Shown: positions 13,126-18,667 of the stretch, piece after piece
Position numbering within the stretch: the first letter of the stretch is position 1
Layout: every line of letters starts with the position of its first letter
Notes under the pieces: model-generated
What the model was told of the DNA's origin: nothing
Seen by the model: the letters and a program-made list of their open reading frames with translations, nothing else
The model's database searches: none
IMG/VR virus record: IMGVR_UViG_3300027896_000250
Span: 1 to 22,086 of that record
Source of the DNA: a virus
DNA length: 22,086 nucleotides
Strand: one strand, 5' to 3'
Program-made: the position numbers and the translations under genes

Positions 13126-13391
13126 TTCCCCTCCTCGGCTACCTTCTTGCCGTTCTTCTTTGTTTCAAATGAAAGGTGCTTAATCAGGGCCACTTTGGCC
13201 TTCTTGATCTTCTTGCTGATATGTCCCGATCTCATGCGCCTTTCAAAATAACGGCTAATGATCTTCATGCCGACCTGAGCGCATTTCGCGGCATAGAAAC
13301 CGGATAGGATAAGACAGGCCAGGACAAAGAATGTGTAGATGCCGCAGAATAAAATTGCGGTGTAGAGTTTGAGATAGTTTTCTATGGTCAT
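13122..13391 (-). CDS. Small membrane protein with basic cytoplasmic tail
   Basis: An 89-residue protein from the ATG giving MTIENYLKLYTAILF, with GGAGG 11 bases upstream. It has one long hydrophobic helix (residues 8-29, AILFCGIYTFFVLACLILSG-like) and then a strongly basic tail (SRYFERRMRSGHISKKIKKAK...). An in-frame extension to 13490 would only shadow the 55-residue gene upstream. It overlaps the Ala-rich gene by ATGA. No family is recognised. Confidence 0.55.
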   Translation of the reverse strand: MTIENYLKLYTAILFCGIYTFFVLACLILSGFYAAKCAQVGMKIISRYFERRMRSGHISKKIKKAKVALIKHLSFETKKNGKKVAEEGK

Positions 13392-13393
13392 GG

Positions 13394-13561
13394 CTACTCT
13401 ACCTCCACTAAATACATGCGGGTGTTTCTCGAATACCTCACCACCTTGCCCTTCGGCGGGCACATTCCTTCCGCCACCTTGCCAAACCAATACCGCTTGG
13501 TCGGCTCCAGCTTCCCCTTCATGTCCGGAAAGTGAGTCCAGTATGGTAATCCGAATTTCAT
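13394..13561 (-). CDS. Small hypothetical early protein (55 residues)
   Basis: An ATG at 13561 with AAGGAG eight bases upstream opens a frame coding for MKFGLPYWTHFPDMKGKLEP... and ending LVEVE. It has a balanced composition with beta-like segments (KRYWFGKVAEGM, GKVVRYSRNTRMYLVEVE), ends two bases before the start of the next gene, and is preceded by a UUCG hairpin. Its size puts it below usual gene-finder limits, but spacing and ribosome binding site support it. Function unknown. Confidence 0.6.
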   Translation of the reverse strand: MKFGLPYWTHFPDMKGKLEPTKRYWFGKVAEGMCPPKGKVVRYSRNTRMYLVEVE

Positions 13562-13578
13562 TTTCATTTCTCCTTCCC

Positions 13579-13600
13579 GGCCGGAGCCGAAGCCCCGGCC
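13579..13600 (-). other. UUCG-tetraloop hairpin before an early gene
   Basis: On the minus strand, GGCCGGGGC, loop TTCG, GCTCCGGCC form a nine-pair stem with one G-U pair, closed by C(UUCG)G, the most stable RNA tetraloop. It lies just upstream of the ribosome binding site of the gene starting at 13561. There is no U-tract, so it is not a standard terminator. It may protect or punctuate the early leftward transcript. Confidence 0.55.
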
Positions 13601-13619
13601 ATGGTCAAAAGGTGGAACC

Positions 13620-13775
13620 CTACCTCCGCAAAGCCGCCTGCTGGGCTCTTACGGGTTCGCCCTCATCCAACCCGCCATGCCGTTCCCCTTTCCCCCAGGG
13701 GCCCATCACGATGGACAAGCCAAGCAACGAGCGAGGCAGGAAAGATTTTTGTGAGATGGCTATTTTCGGGTTCAT
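13620..13775 (-). CDS. Possible first gene of the leftward operon (51 residues)
   Basis: The frame begins at ATG 13775 (MNPKIAISQKSFLPRSLLG...) and ends LRR at 13620. It has no ribosome binding site, but the inferred leftward promoter would start RNA only about two bases before this ATG, so it could be translated from a leaderless transcript. The sequence is Gly/Arg-rich with a short amphipathic start. No domain is recognised, and the frame could be chance in a leader region. Confidence 0.35.
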   Translation of the reverse strand: MNPKIAISQKSFLPRSLLGLSIVMGPWGKGERHGGLDEGEPVRAQQAALRR

Positions 13776-13783
13776 GGTAACGT

Positions 13784-13812
13784 ATTCTTGCATAAGTGCA
13801 AGATGATGTCAA
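13784..13812 (-). promoter_or_regulatory. Leftward early promoter (PL-like)
   Basis: On the minus strand, TTGACA (13812-13807), a 17-base spacer and AAGAAT (13789-13784) match sigma70 -35 and -10 elements; the -35 is perfect and the -10 has four of six. The predicted start is near 13777. A perfect inverted repeat (13787-13802) lies between and over the boxes, as expected for repressor control. It would drive the whole 13.8-to-2.4 kb leftward operon. Confidence 0.6.
13787..13802. promoter_or_regulatory. Operator-like site 1, perfect inverted repeat
   Basis: CTTGCATAAGTGCAAG has six-base arms (CTTGCA/TGCAAG) around a four-base centre. It overlaps the leftward promoter spacer and -10. Read on the minus strand (CTTGCACTTATGCAAG) it aligns with two further sites at 13820-13835 and 14099-14114. 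Confidence 0.6.
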
Positions 13813-13819
13813 GGATTAT

Positions 13820-13835
13820 TTTGCAGTAGTGTAAG
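13820..13835. promoter_or_regulatory. Operator-like site 2
   Basis: On the minus strand this reads CTTACACTACTGCAAA, matching site 3 (14099-14114) at 13 of 16 positions and sharing the CTTnCACT..TG(C/T)AA pattern with site 1. It lies just upstream of the leftward -35 box, suitable for cooperative repressor binding with site 1. Confidence 0.5.
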
Positions 13836-13866
13836 TTTCATTTTTGAGGGGTAGGATTTTAGGCAA

Positions 13867-13887
13867 TAAAAAACCCGCCGGAGCGGG
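13867..13887 (-). terminator. Intrinsic terminator, leftward
   Basis: On the minus strand CCCGC, loop TCCG, GCGGG is followed at once by TTTTTT. It stops leftward transcripts coming from the small frame at 13915-14034 (or readthrough from further right) before they enter the operator region and leftward promoter, insulating the switch. Confidence 0.75.
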
Positions 13888-13914
13888 ATTAGGTGGACAG
13901 GCTCTATGATGCTC

Positions 13915-14034
13915 TTAGGGGGCGTGTTTATTTAATACCTTGAAAAATTCATCGAGCGCTGCCAAACCCATCATATCGGCCGCGTATTCGATCTCCGACG
14001 TGCTTATGTTGATTAACTTGAGCTTGCAAGCCAT
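13915..14034 (-). CDS. Possible small protein in the switch region
   Basis: From ATG 14034 the frame gives 39 residues (MACKLKLINISTSEIEYAAD...), ending before a leftward terminator. The open frame continues upstream with plausible sequence (ECYFVPGATYHDDY) to 14157 and the listed upper bound there would overlap the repressor promoter, but no ATG with a ribosome binding site is visible. The protein-like composition and the terminator suggest it is or was expressed. It could be an N-terminally eroded regulator. No family is recognised. Confidence 0.35.
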   Translation of the reverse strand: MACKLKLINISTSEIEYAADMMGLAALDEFFKVLNKHAP

Positions 14035-14087
14035 ATAATCATCATGGTACGTCGCGCCTGGCACAAAATAACATTCGTAATTTCTGC

Positions 14088-14116
14088 TTGACTTTTTTCT
14101 TTCACTACTGTAAGAT
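14088..14116 (+). promoter_or_regulatory. Rightward promoter of the repressor/early operon
   Basis: TTGACT (14088-14093), a 17-base spacer and TAAGAT (14111-14116) resemble a sigma70 promoter. The expected start is about 14123, two bases before the ATG of the HTH gene, which has no ribosome binding site; so the transcript is probably leaderless. Operator-like site 3 covers the spacer and the first part of the -10, implying autoregulation. Confidence 0.6.
14099..14114. promoter_or_regulatory. Operator-like site 3
   Basis: CTTTCACTACTGTAAG is an imperfect inverted repeat (arms CTTTCA/TGTAAG) and matches site 2 read on the opposite strand at 13 of 16 positions. It overlaps the -10 region of the rightward promoter. 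Confidence 0.5.
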
Positions 14117-14124
14117 TCCTTCCT

Positions 14125-14355
14125 ATGAATACATTGCAGCAATATTTGCAGGATCAAAAAATGTCGGTGACTGACTTTTCCAAGGTGGTCAATTTGCCCG
14201 TTTCAACAATCTGGCGATACGTTAATGGAAAATTTAAGCCGTCCGCCGACAATGCCCTCAAGATCGAAGAAGCCACGAAGGGCGTTATAACGATCAAAGA
14301 CCTGCTTTACCCTGCTGACGCAAAAGAGGGCAGGGGCATAGAATCTCAGACGTAG
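14125..14355 (+). CDS. Cro/YdaS-like HTH repressor
   Basis: A 76-residue DNA-binding protein. The helix-turn-helix is VTDFSKVVNLPVSTIWRYVNG (read in parts, residues about 15-35): first helix, turn at N-L-P, recognition helix VSTIWRYVNG, followed by KPSADNALKIEEATKGVITIKDLL. This matches Cro-type or YdaS-like regulators, and the size fits a single-domain protein without a cleavable C-terminal domain. No ribosome binding site precedes the ATG, and the promoter predicts a start only about two bases upstream, as for leaderless lambda cI mRNA. It likely binds the three operator-like sites and controls both divergent promoters. Whether it is the maintenance repressor or a Cro analogue cannot be decided here. 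Confidence 0.78.
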   Translation: MNTLQQYLQDQKMSVTDFSKVVNLPVSTIWRYVNGKFKPSADNALKIEEATKGVITIKDLLYPADAKEGRGIESQT

Positions 14356-14391
14356 CTTCCCAGGGCTCGTTTCCTTCTGTGTCCTTGTCCT

Positions 14392-14419
14392 TTGTACCAT
14401 ATTTTTCTTTTTCTATAAA
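14392..14419 (+). promoter_or_regulatory. Weak candidate promoter before the 63-residue gene
   Basis: TTGTAC (14392-14397), 16 bases and TATAAA (14414-14419) could act as a sigma70 promoter. The -10 is good, the -35 poor, and the region is T-rich, so this may be chance. Confidence 0.25.
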
Positions 14420-14442
14420 CAATCTTTTTCATAGGAGTCGCC

Positions 14443-14634
14443 ATGCCTGAGATTGAAGAAATGGACAAATGCACTGAAGTCTTTTCAATTAAAATTCCCG
14501 AGGTCACTAAAATCAAAATCGACAAATTGCCGTCTTCTCTAAAAAAGAGACTGAGGGATGAAATTCTTTTGACCATGGCGCATATCCTTCACGATGCTGA
14601 ATTTAACCCAAGTCTATATCTTAAGTCTGATTGA
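14443..14634 (+). CDS. Small hypothetical protein
   Basis: A 63-residue protein with AGGAG seven bases or so before the ATG. It starts acidic (MPEIEEMDKC), has a beta-like VFSIKIPEVTKIKIDKLP and ends with a helix (KKRLRDEILLTMAHILHDAEF). It follows the repressor after an 87-base gap containing a TATAAA box. No family is recognised; perhaps an early regulator or accessory protein. Confidence 0.5.
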   Translation: MPEIEEMDKCTEVFSIKIPEVTKIKIDKLPSSLKKRLRDEILLTMAHILHDAEFNPSLYLKSD

Positions 14635-14648
14635 CGCAAGGTATACAA

Positions 14649-14666
14649 AGTCTAATTTGGTAGACT
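14649..14666. other. Inverted repeat in the gap before the ninG remnant
   Basis: AGTCTA and TAGACT form perfect six-base arms around ATTTGG. The site lies in a 62-base AT-rich gap between the small gene ending at 14634 and the NinG-like frame. It could be a small hairpin or a protein-binding site. Confidence 0.35.
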
Positions 14667-14696
14667 ACTTAGAATTACAGGGGTTTTTATAGATAG

Positions 14697-14945
14697 ATGG
14701 ATGCTGGTCATTATGTTCCCCGAAGCAAAGGCAATGCCCTCTATTTTGATGAGCGTAATGTTAATACACAATGTACCTCTTGCAATCGGTTTAAGCATGG
14801 GAACTTGGCGATTTACGCATTAAAGTTGGAAGAACGATACGGCACGGGCATTATCCAAGAACTCTTTAAAAAAGGTGAGGAAGTTTTTAGGCCAAACCAT
14901 GAATGGTATGAAGAAAAGATAGCGTATTACAAAGAAACACTATGA
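14697..14945 (+). pseudogene. N-terminally truncated NinG-like HNH protein
   Basis: The 82-residue frame matches the C-terminal HNH-like part of phage NinG (Rap-type recombination protein): DAGHYVPRSKGNALYFDERNV, then TQCTSCNRFKHGN and LEERYGTGIIQEL. In the family this block is preceded by a domain with a CxxC pair that completes the zinc site. Here the frame starts exactly at MDAGHY, an in-frame TAG lies immediately before, and no ribosome binding site is present (AGGGG is 13 or more bases away). The N-terminal half therefore seems lost. NinG acts on branched DNA in recombination; this version is probably inactive, though a short peptide may still be made. The gene downstream overlaps its stop by ATGA. 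Confidence 0.6.
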
Positions 14946-15187
14946 AAACCATCGCCACCTACACAGCCGTTGTATTATTAGCCTTGATAGCCGCCTTCCT
15001 GATGCTTGCCCTTATCTTTAATGTAATGGACAAGGAACAACGGCATATCGCCACCGACTATGAGAGGGATTTGCTGGCTTACCACGGCAGGAACTCTACT
15101 ATCTACGAGCAGGGCGGGATTTATTTTTTGGTAAGAGGCGGGAAAACAATCAAATTAAAAAGTGAGAAAGTGGGGGACAAGCCATGA
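14942..15187 (+). CDS. Small membrane-anchored protein
   Basis: An 81-residue protein overlapping the upstream stop by ATGA. Residues 6-27 form a membrane helix (YTAVVLLALIAAFLMLALIF), followed by a soluble domain with a short strand-turn-strand pattern (TIYEQGGIYFLVRGGKTIKL). It likely sits in the inner membrane. No family is recognised. It overlaps the ASCH gene by ATGA, so the cluster is translationally coupled. Confidence 0.6.
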   Translation: MKTIATYTAVVLLALIAAFLMLALIFNVMDKEQRHIATDYERDLLAYHGRNSTIYEQGGIYFLVRGGKTIKLKSEKVGDKP

Positions 15188-15744
15188 GAGAAAGACCGAT
15201 TATTTTTAGTTCCGCAATGGTCAGGGGAATCCTCGAAGGCAGAAAGACGATAACGAGAAGAGTCATAAAGCCGCAACCATCCGATAACCAGAGAGTAGAT
15301 TTTATTGATTGCGAGACATGGGCTTTTTTTGATGCTGACAATCCTGTCCCGCAATATATGACTTCACGACATTACGGCATCCCCGGCGATAGGCTCTGGG
15401 TGCGAGAGGCATGGGCTACTCCTGTTGACGATCCAGGCACAAAAAAAACTGGCCTTGTTTCCTTCCCTGCAACGGAAGCTCTTTTGACTGGTCATTGGAA
15501 GATAATGCCCTCTATCTTTATGCCTCGCTGGGCATCACGCATCACGCTTGAGATTATCAATGTCAGGGTCGAGAGGTTGCAGGAGATAACGGACAGAGAT
15601 TGTATTGCGGAAGGGATATTGGATGTTCAAAATCCATATTATGCTTTTCAATCTTTGTGGGATTCTATCAACGGCAAGAAATATCCGTGGGAATCTAACC
15701 CGTGGGTTTTTGTAATTTCATTTAAAAAACTTGACAAATCCTAA
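15184..15744 (+). CDS. Phage ASCH-domain protein
   Basis: A 186-residue protein of the ASCH-like phage family. Typical features are the opening RERPIIFSSAMVRGILEGRK followed by TITRRVIKPQ, then YGIPGDRLWVREAWATP, FMPRWASRITLEIINVRVERLQEI, EGILD and the closing FQSLWDSINGKKYPW...NPWVFVISFKKL. ASCH domains are PUA-like beta-barrels thought to bind RNA or modified nucleic acids; the exact role in phages is not established. It overlaps the upstream gene by ATGA and appears complete. Confidence 0.85.
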   Translation: MRERPIIFSSAMVRGILEGRKTITRRVIKPQPSDNQRVDFIDCETWAFFDADNPVPQYMTSRHYGIPGDRLWVREAWATPVDDPGTKKTGLVSFPATEALLTGHWKIMPSIFMPRWASRITLEIINVRVERLQEITDRDCIAEGILDVQNPYYAFQSLWDSINGKKYPWESNPWVFVISFKKLDKS

Positions 15745-15759
15745 GGTAAGGGGTGAGCC

Positions 15760-15945
15760 ATGACCTGCGACTTCTGCAAAGGGGAAATAGAGGGCGGAAG
15801 ATACCAACTCCCCGACTACACTAATGCCTGTACTTGGTGCTTCGACAGGTTTCTGAAGGGTACGAGGGCGGTGGATGCGGAGGTTGCCATTATACTACAT
15901 CAGTTTAGGAGAGAACACGAAACCAGAAAGCGAGGTACTACATGA
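15760..15945 (+). CDS. Small zinc-ribbon-like protein
   Basis: A 61-residue protein with AAGGGG a few bases before the ATG. Two CxxC pairs (CDFC near residue 3, CTWC near residue 24) make a compact zinc ribbon, followed by a helix (AVDAEVAIILHQFRREHE). Role unknown; perhaps nucleic-acid binding. Its stop overlaps the next start by ATGA. Confidence 0.6.
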   Translation: MTCDFCKGEIEGGRYQLPDYTNACTWCFDRFLKGTRAVDAEVAIILHQFRREHETRKRGTT

Positions 15946-16163
15946 GACACGCTTGTTGCAAAGGAGTTAGAGAGTGCCAGGCTGCTATTACCGAGCAGAA
16001 CGAAGATAGCAAAATCCGCACCGTGGGAGATAAGCAGCTTGTGGACTGTCACCATCCACAGATTATCTGCCAGTATCAATATCAGTGGTACGGTTTCACT
16101 CGCTTCTGCAACTGCCAGACGCACGAACTTTTACAGAAGTTGAAGGAGGACAACAATGGATAG
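15942..16163 (+). CDS. Small Cys/His-rich hypothetical protein
   Basis: A 73-residue protein with many cysteines (CC at 5-6, C12, C36, C43, CNC near 56-58) and His residues (CHHP), able to bind metal. It is coupled to the zinc-ribbon gene by ATGA and overlaps the next small gene by eight bases. No family is recognised. Confidence 0.5.
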   Translation: MRHACCKGVRECQAAITEQNEDSKIRTVGDKQLVDCHHPQIICQYQYQWYGFTRFCNCQTHELLQKLKEDNNG

Positions 16164-16323
16164 GATTGAGGAATTAAAGAAAAAGAATGAATGGCATCCT
16201 CTATCAGAGGGAGAGGTTGATGAATTGTTTGCCGAGATTGCCCGCCTTCGTAAGCTCGTTGCGGAAGATGAGGCAAGGCTGAGTCATGCGGAGAAGGAGA
16301 TGGAGGGGCAGGAAGCCACATGA
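16156..16323 (+). CDS. Small coiled-coil protein (55 residues)
   Basis: AAGGAGG lies six bases before the ATG. The protein (MDRIEELKKKNEWHPLSEGE...) is very charged; residues 20-50 form a heptad-like helix (VDELFAEIARLRKLVAEDEARL). It overlaps the next gene by ATGA. Function unknown, perhaps a dimeric adaptor. Confidence 0.6.
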   Translation: MDRIEELKKKNEWHPLSEGEVDELFAEIARLRKLVAEDEARLSHAEKEMEGQEAT

Positions 16324-16508
16324 TCAAGAACTACACCAGCCAACAAGAAGTCTCCCGCAGCATTGAATCGATTGAAAGGCGCCTTGCACGATTCGGAGCC
16401 CAGGACGTCATTAAGAGCTATGGAGGGGACGGTACGATCGAGTCCGTCAGCTTCACGATGAAGGTCGATGGCGGGCGACAGATCTCTTCTGCCAGCCGGA
16501 GATTATAA
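16320..16508 (+). CDS. Small hypothetical protein, possibly shortened
   Basis: A 62-residue protein overlapping the upstream stop by ATGA. It begins MIKNYTSQQEVSRSIESIERRLARFGA and continues with VIKSYGGDGTIESVSFTMKVDG, a helix-then-strands layout resembling small phage proteins with a K-N-Y-T-S start. The last nine residues (ISSASRRL region) do not look like the strand expected next, so a late frameshift is possible. Function unknown. Confidence 0.5.
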   Translation: MIKNYTSQQEVSRSIESIERRLARFGAQDVIKSYGGDGTIESVSFTMKVDGGRQISSASRRL

Positions 16509-16523
16509 AAAGGAGAGCCCAGG

Positions 16524-17723
16524 ATGGCCACAGATAAACCGTCATACGCGCAGGTCAATAGGAAGGTCTGGAATACCTGTCAGTTTCGGGCGTTGTCACG
16601 CGAGGCCCGGGAGTTGTTTTTCTACCTCACGACGTGCCCACATGGGAACATGCTTGGCATCTTTGTTCTTCGTCCGGGGTATGTCATGGATGATCTCCAG
16701 TGGGGTGAGGACAGGGAACGGTTTCGCAAACCATTCGATGAACTATTAGACAAACAGTTATTCAAATACGACCCCCAGGCGGAGGTCATTCTCGACATGG
16801 AACAGCTCCAAAAGCATCCACCTATCAACCATAACCAGGTCACGGCTACCATTAAAATTGTCAACTCGCTCCCTAAAACCCCATTGTTTCATGACCTTAA
16901 ATTATTGGCCGAATCATTGGACAAATCATTAGCTAAATCATCAGACAAACAATTACTCGAACCATTAATTAAACGATTAGGGGAACGGTTCGCCTACTCA
17001 GTAACAGTAACAGTAACAGAATCAGTAACAGAAACAGCAAGCCCAACTCCAATCATTCAATCAACCATTACCGATGAAAAGCCTGAACCAAAAAGCAAAA
17101 TCCGCCTGGTCGAAAAGAAGCTCGAAGAACCCTCGTCCTTTCCCCAGGACTTCGCAGATCGTATAGTCAAAATCCGTGAGAAATACCAGGACCCCCAAAT
17201 CGAAGCCTCTGTACTCCTGTTCGTCAATGCTCATTCAAAGAACGCTCACCCCGACGATATGATCTATTGTCTTGATGAATTCATTCAGTACGGTGGCAGT
17301 GTAGAATCCCTCAAGATTAAAATATACCTTGAACAGATATTACTCCGAATCGCCTGCAACAGAAACGAGGCAGAGTTTATCAGCAAGGCTACCGAGGACA
17401 AGGGGACCCGAGAGGGTGACAAGAAAGCCCTTGAAAACCTCGGAGACATACTCAATAAGGTCCTGCCCGTCATTCCAGCCGAGAAGCCAAAGCCTCCAGC
17501 GCACAAACCTGCTGCCCCCGAAATACCCAGGGAGAAATGTATTAAATGCAAAGACGCCTATATCCCACAGCTCCTTGTTGATGGCCTGTGTATCTTCTGC
17601 AATGAGCGGATTGTAACGGTCAAGTGCCCAGGCTGCACAAGAACCGTCGGGAAGAATATTCTCAACAAAGAAAGCGGCCTATGCCATCACTGCCAGCCGA
17701 AGGAACATGATGGCCGAATTTAG
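16524..17723 (+). CDS. Phage replication initiator-like protein with zinc ribbons
   Basis: A 399-residue protein with AAGGAG eight bases before the ATG. The N-terminal about 110 residues (KVWNTCQFRALSREARELFFYLT, FVLRPGYVMDDLQW, FDELLDKQLFKYD, ILDMEQLQKHPPINHNQV) have the pattern of a winged-helix replication-initiator or replisome-organiser domain. Residues 126-157 are a four-residue protein repeat (ESLD KSLA KSSD KQLL EPLI KRLG...) encoded by 12-bp DNA repeats. A Ser/Thr/Val linker follows, then a helical domain (about 195-300). The C-terminus has several CxxC pairs (CIKC, CIFC, CPGC, CHHC), two probable zinc ribbons. In lambda, gene O similarly carries its origin inside the initiator gene. 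The assignment as initiator rests on the N-terminal pattern, repeats and position. Confidence 0.65.
   Translation: MATDKPSYAQVNRKVWNTCQFRALSREARELFFYLTTCPHGNMLGIFVLRPGYVMDDLQWGEDRERFRKPFDELLDKQLFKYDPQAEVILDMEQLQKHPPINHNQVTATIKIVNSLPKTPLFHDLKLLAESLDKSLAKSSDKQLLEPLIKRLGERFAYSVTVTVTESVTETASPTPIIQSTITDEKPEPKSKIRLVEKKLEEPSSFPQDFADRIVKIREKYQDPQIEASVLLFVNAHSKNAHPDDMIYCLDEFIQYGGSVESLKIKIYLEQILLRIACNRNEAEFISKATEDKGTREGDKKALENLGDILNKVLPVIPAEKPKPPAHKPAAPEIPREKCIKCKDAYIPQLLVDGLCIFCNERIVTVKCPGCTRTVGKNILNKESGLCHHCQPKEHDGRI
16716..16763 (+). repeat. Iteron-like 12-bp repeats, cluster 1 (4 copies)
   Basis: Four consecutive 12-bp units, GAACGGTTTCGC, AAACCATTCGAT, GAACTATTAGAC and AAACAGTTATTC, share an RAAC..TT pattern with cluster 2. 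They lie in frame inside the replication gene and encode ERFR KPFD ELLD KQLF. Divergence is higher than in cluster 2. Confidence 0.45.
16899..16994 (+). repeat. Iteron-like 12-bp repeats, cluster 2 (8 copies); candidate origin
   Basis: Eight back-to-back 12-bp units: AAATTATTGGCC, GAATCATTGGAC, AAATCATTAGCT, AAATCATCAGAC, AAACAATTACTC, GAACCATTAATT, AAACGATTAGGG, GAACGGTTCGCC. Positions 2-3 are always AA and ATT recurs in the centre. The array lies inside the initiator gene, is AT-rich, and may be the phage replication origin bound by the encoded protein. Confidence 0.6.
17001..17036 (+). repeat. GTAACA hexamer repeat
   Basis: Six hexamers, GTAACA x3, GAATCA, GTAACA, GAAACA, directly follow the 12-bp array and encode a Val-Thr-rich linker (VTVTVTESVTET). 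It may be part of an origin unwinding region or a simple linker expansion. Confidence 0.7.
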
Positions 17724-18129
17724 AGAATCCCAGGAGCTTCACGATATAGCTCTTAAACTTATCAACCGAATTGACCGAGTGGGGCATATCAATGTCAAAG
17801 AAATTCTCTTCCTCGATGAACTCGAAACCCAACCAAAGGCGCTCGCACGTTGTTTCATCTTCGGCGATCATCCTATTACCTTCTACACCGGCAAAGCATA
17901 CTGCATTGTTCGGTATCGAGCGAACTGCGATTATCTTTCTCCGAAGCAACTTACGATTCTTGTACTACATGAACTGATGCACGTTCCCTTAGAGGGTGTG
18001 AGGGTTATTGACCATGACATAAAAGACTTTGCAGCACTGATGCGGATCAATCCTGACTGGTCAAAAGAAGGCGCAGAAGTACCGGATATACTAGGTGATT
18101 ATGACAAGCGAATTGACGACGAAAAGTGA
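17707..18129 (+). CDS. Putative phage metallopeptidase
   Basis: A 140-residue protein with a zinc-peptidase motif HELMH (residues 88-92, LVLHELMHVP). Earlier segments (ESQELHDIALKLI, VKEILFLDELETQPKALARC, YCIVRYRANCDYLSP) match the layout of the phage metallopeptidase family often found before the terminase genes. A third zinc ligand could be H103 in VIDHDIKDF. Substrate is unknown. It overlaps the replication gene end by 17 bases (AAGGA precedes the ATG) and the next gene by 29 bases. Confidence 0.75.
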   Translation: MMAEFRESQELHDIALKLINRIDRVGHINVKEILFLDELETQPKALARCFIFGDHPITFYTGKAYCIVRYRANCDYLSPKQLTILVLHELMHVPLEGVRVIDHDIKDFAALMRINPDWSKEGAEVPDILGDYDKRIDDEK

Positions 18130-18667
18130 AGCCGAAAAGAGCAAGGCGTACACCCCAACTAGGTGTGGTCGGAAGCTCTTGGAAGTATTGTTAAATCCAG
18201 AGCATAGATTTAAAAGCAAAGGTGAGATTTGTGCATTGGCAAAAATAAGCCCTCGCCGGTACTACGATCTACACCACGATAAAGATTTTATGTGCCATTA
18301 CACGCGTGAATCTCAGAAACTCGTGAGGATGGCCCAGGGTCCCATGGTAAACGCCCTGGTGAAGTCTGCTATCCGTGGCAATCCACAAACCCTCAAAATA
18401 GGTTTGACCATGGCGGATCTCTACAAAGAAAAGACCGGCTTAGTGATCAACCCTGACGCAGACGGGCAGCCACGGCCGATACGTTTCCAGACAGACTTAG
18501 AGATCGCGGTCAAGCTCGCCCGAATTCTCTTTGGCAATAAACAGGTCGTCGAGTACGTGATGGCCAAGATGAAAGGCACCAATGGACCAGAACCAGACCC
18601 CGCAGCCGAACGTGGGCTCAGTGATGGAGCTGGCGACGATACTATCGTTCCTCAGCCCGGAAGATAA
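18101..18667 (+). CDS. Terminase small subunit-like protein
   Basis: A 188-residue protein from the ATG giving MTSELTTKSEAEKS; a GTG two codons earlier is also possible. The central part (GRKLLEVLLNPEHRFKSKGEICALAKISPRRYYDLHHDKDFM) is a helix-turn-helix of the kind in phBC6A51-type small terminases, followed by a helical region (MVNALVKSAIRGNPQTLKIGLTMADLYKEK) likely used for oligomer formation. The small subunit recognises phage DNA for packaging. Position directly before the large subunit supports this. The 3' end overlaps the large terminase start by 86 bases. Confidence 0.72.
   Translation: MTSELTTKSEAEKSKAYTPTRCGRKLLEVLLNPEHRFKSKGEICALAKISPRRYYDLHHDKDFMCHYTRESQKLVRMAQGPMVNALVKSAIRGNPQTLKIGLTMADLYKEKTGLVINPDADGQPRPIRFQTDLEIAVKLARILFGNKQVVEYVMAKMKGTNGPEPDPAAERGLSDGAGDDTIVPQPGR

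Noticed and set aside
12616-13251. Plus-strand frame coding for a long Pro-Cys-Cys repeat protein
   Set aside because: It is the antisense of the GCAGCA/GGGGCA repeat; repeats keep all frames open. No ribosome binding site, and the minus-strand frame has a normal N-terminus and coupled starts.
16468-16749. Alternative frame starting MAGDRSLLPAGD across the end of the 62-residue gene
   Set aside because: It runs inside the replication gene in another frame. A late frameshift in the 62-residue gene remains possible but the evidence is too weak to call.
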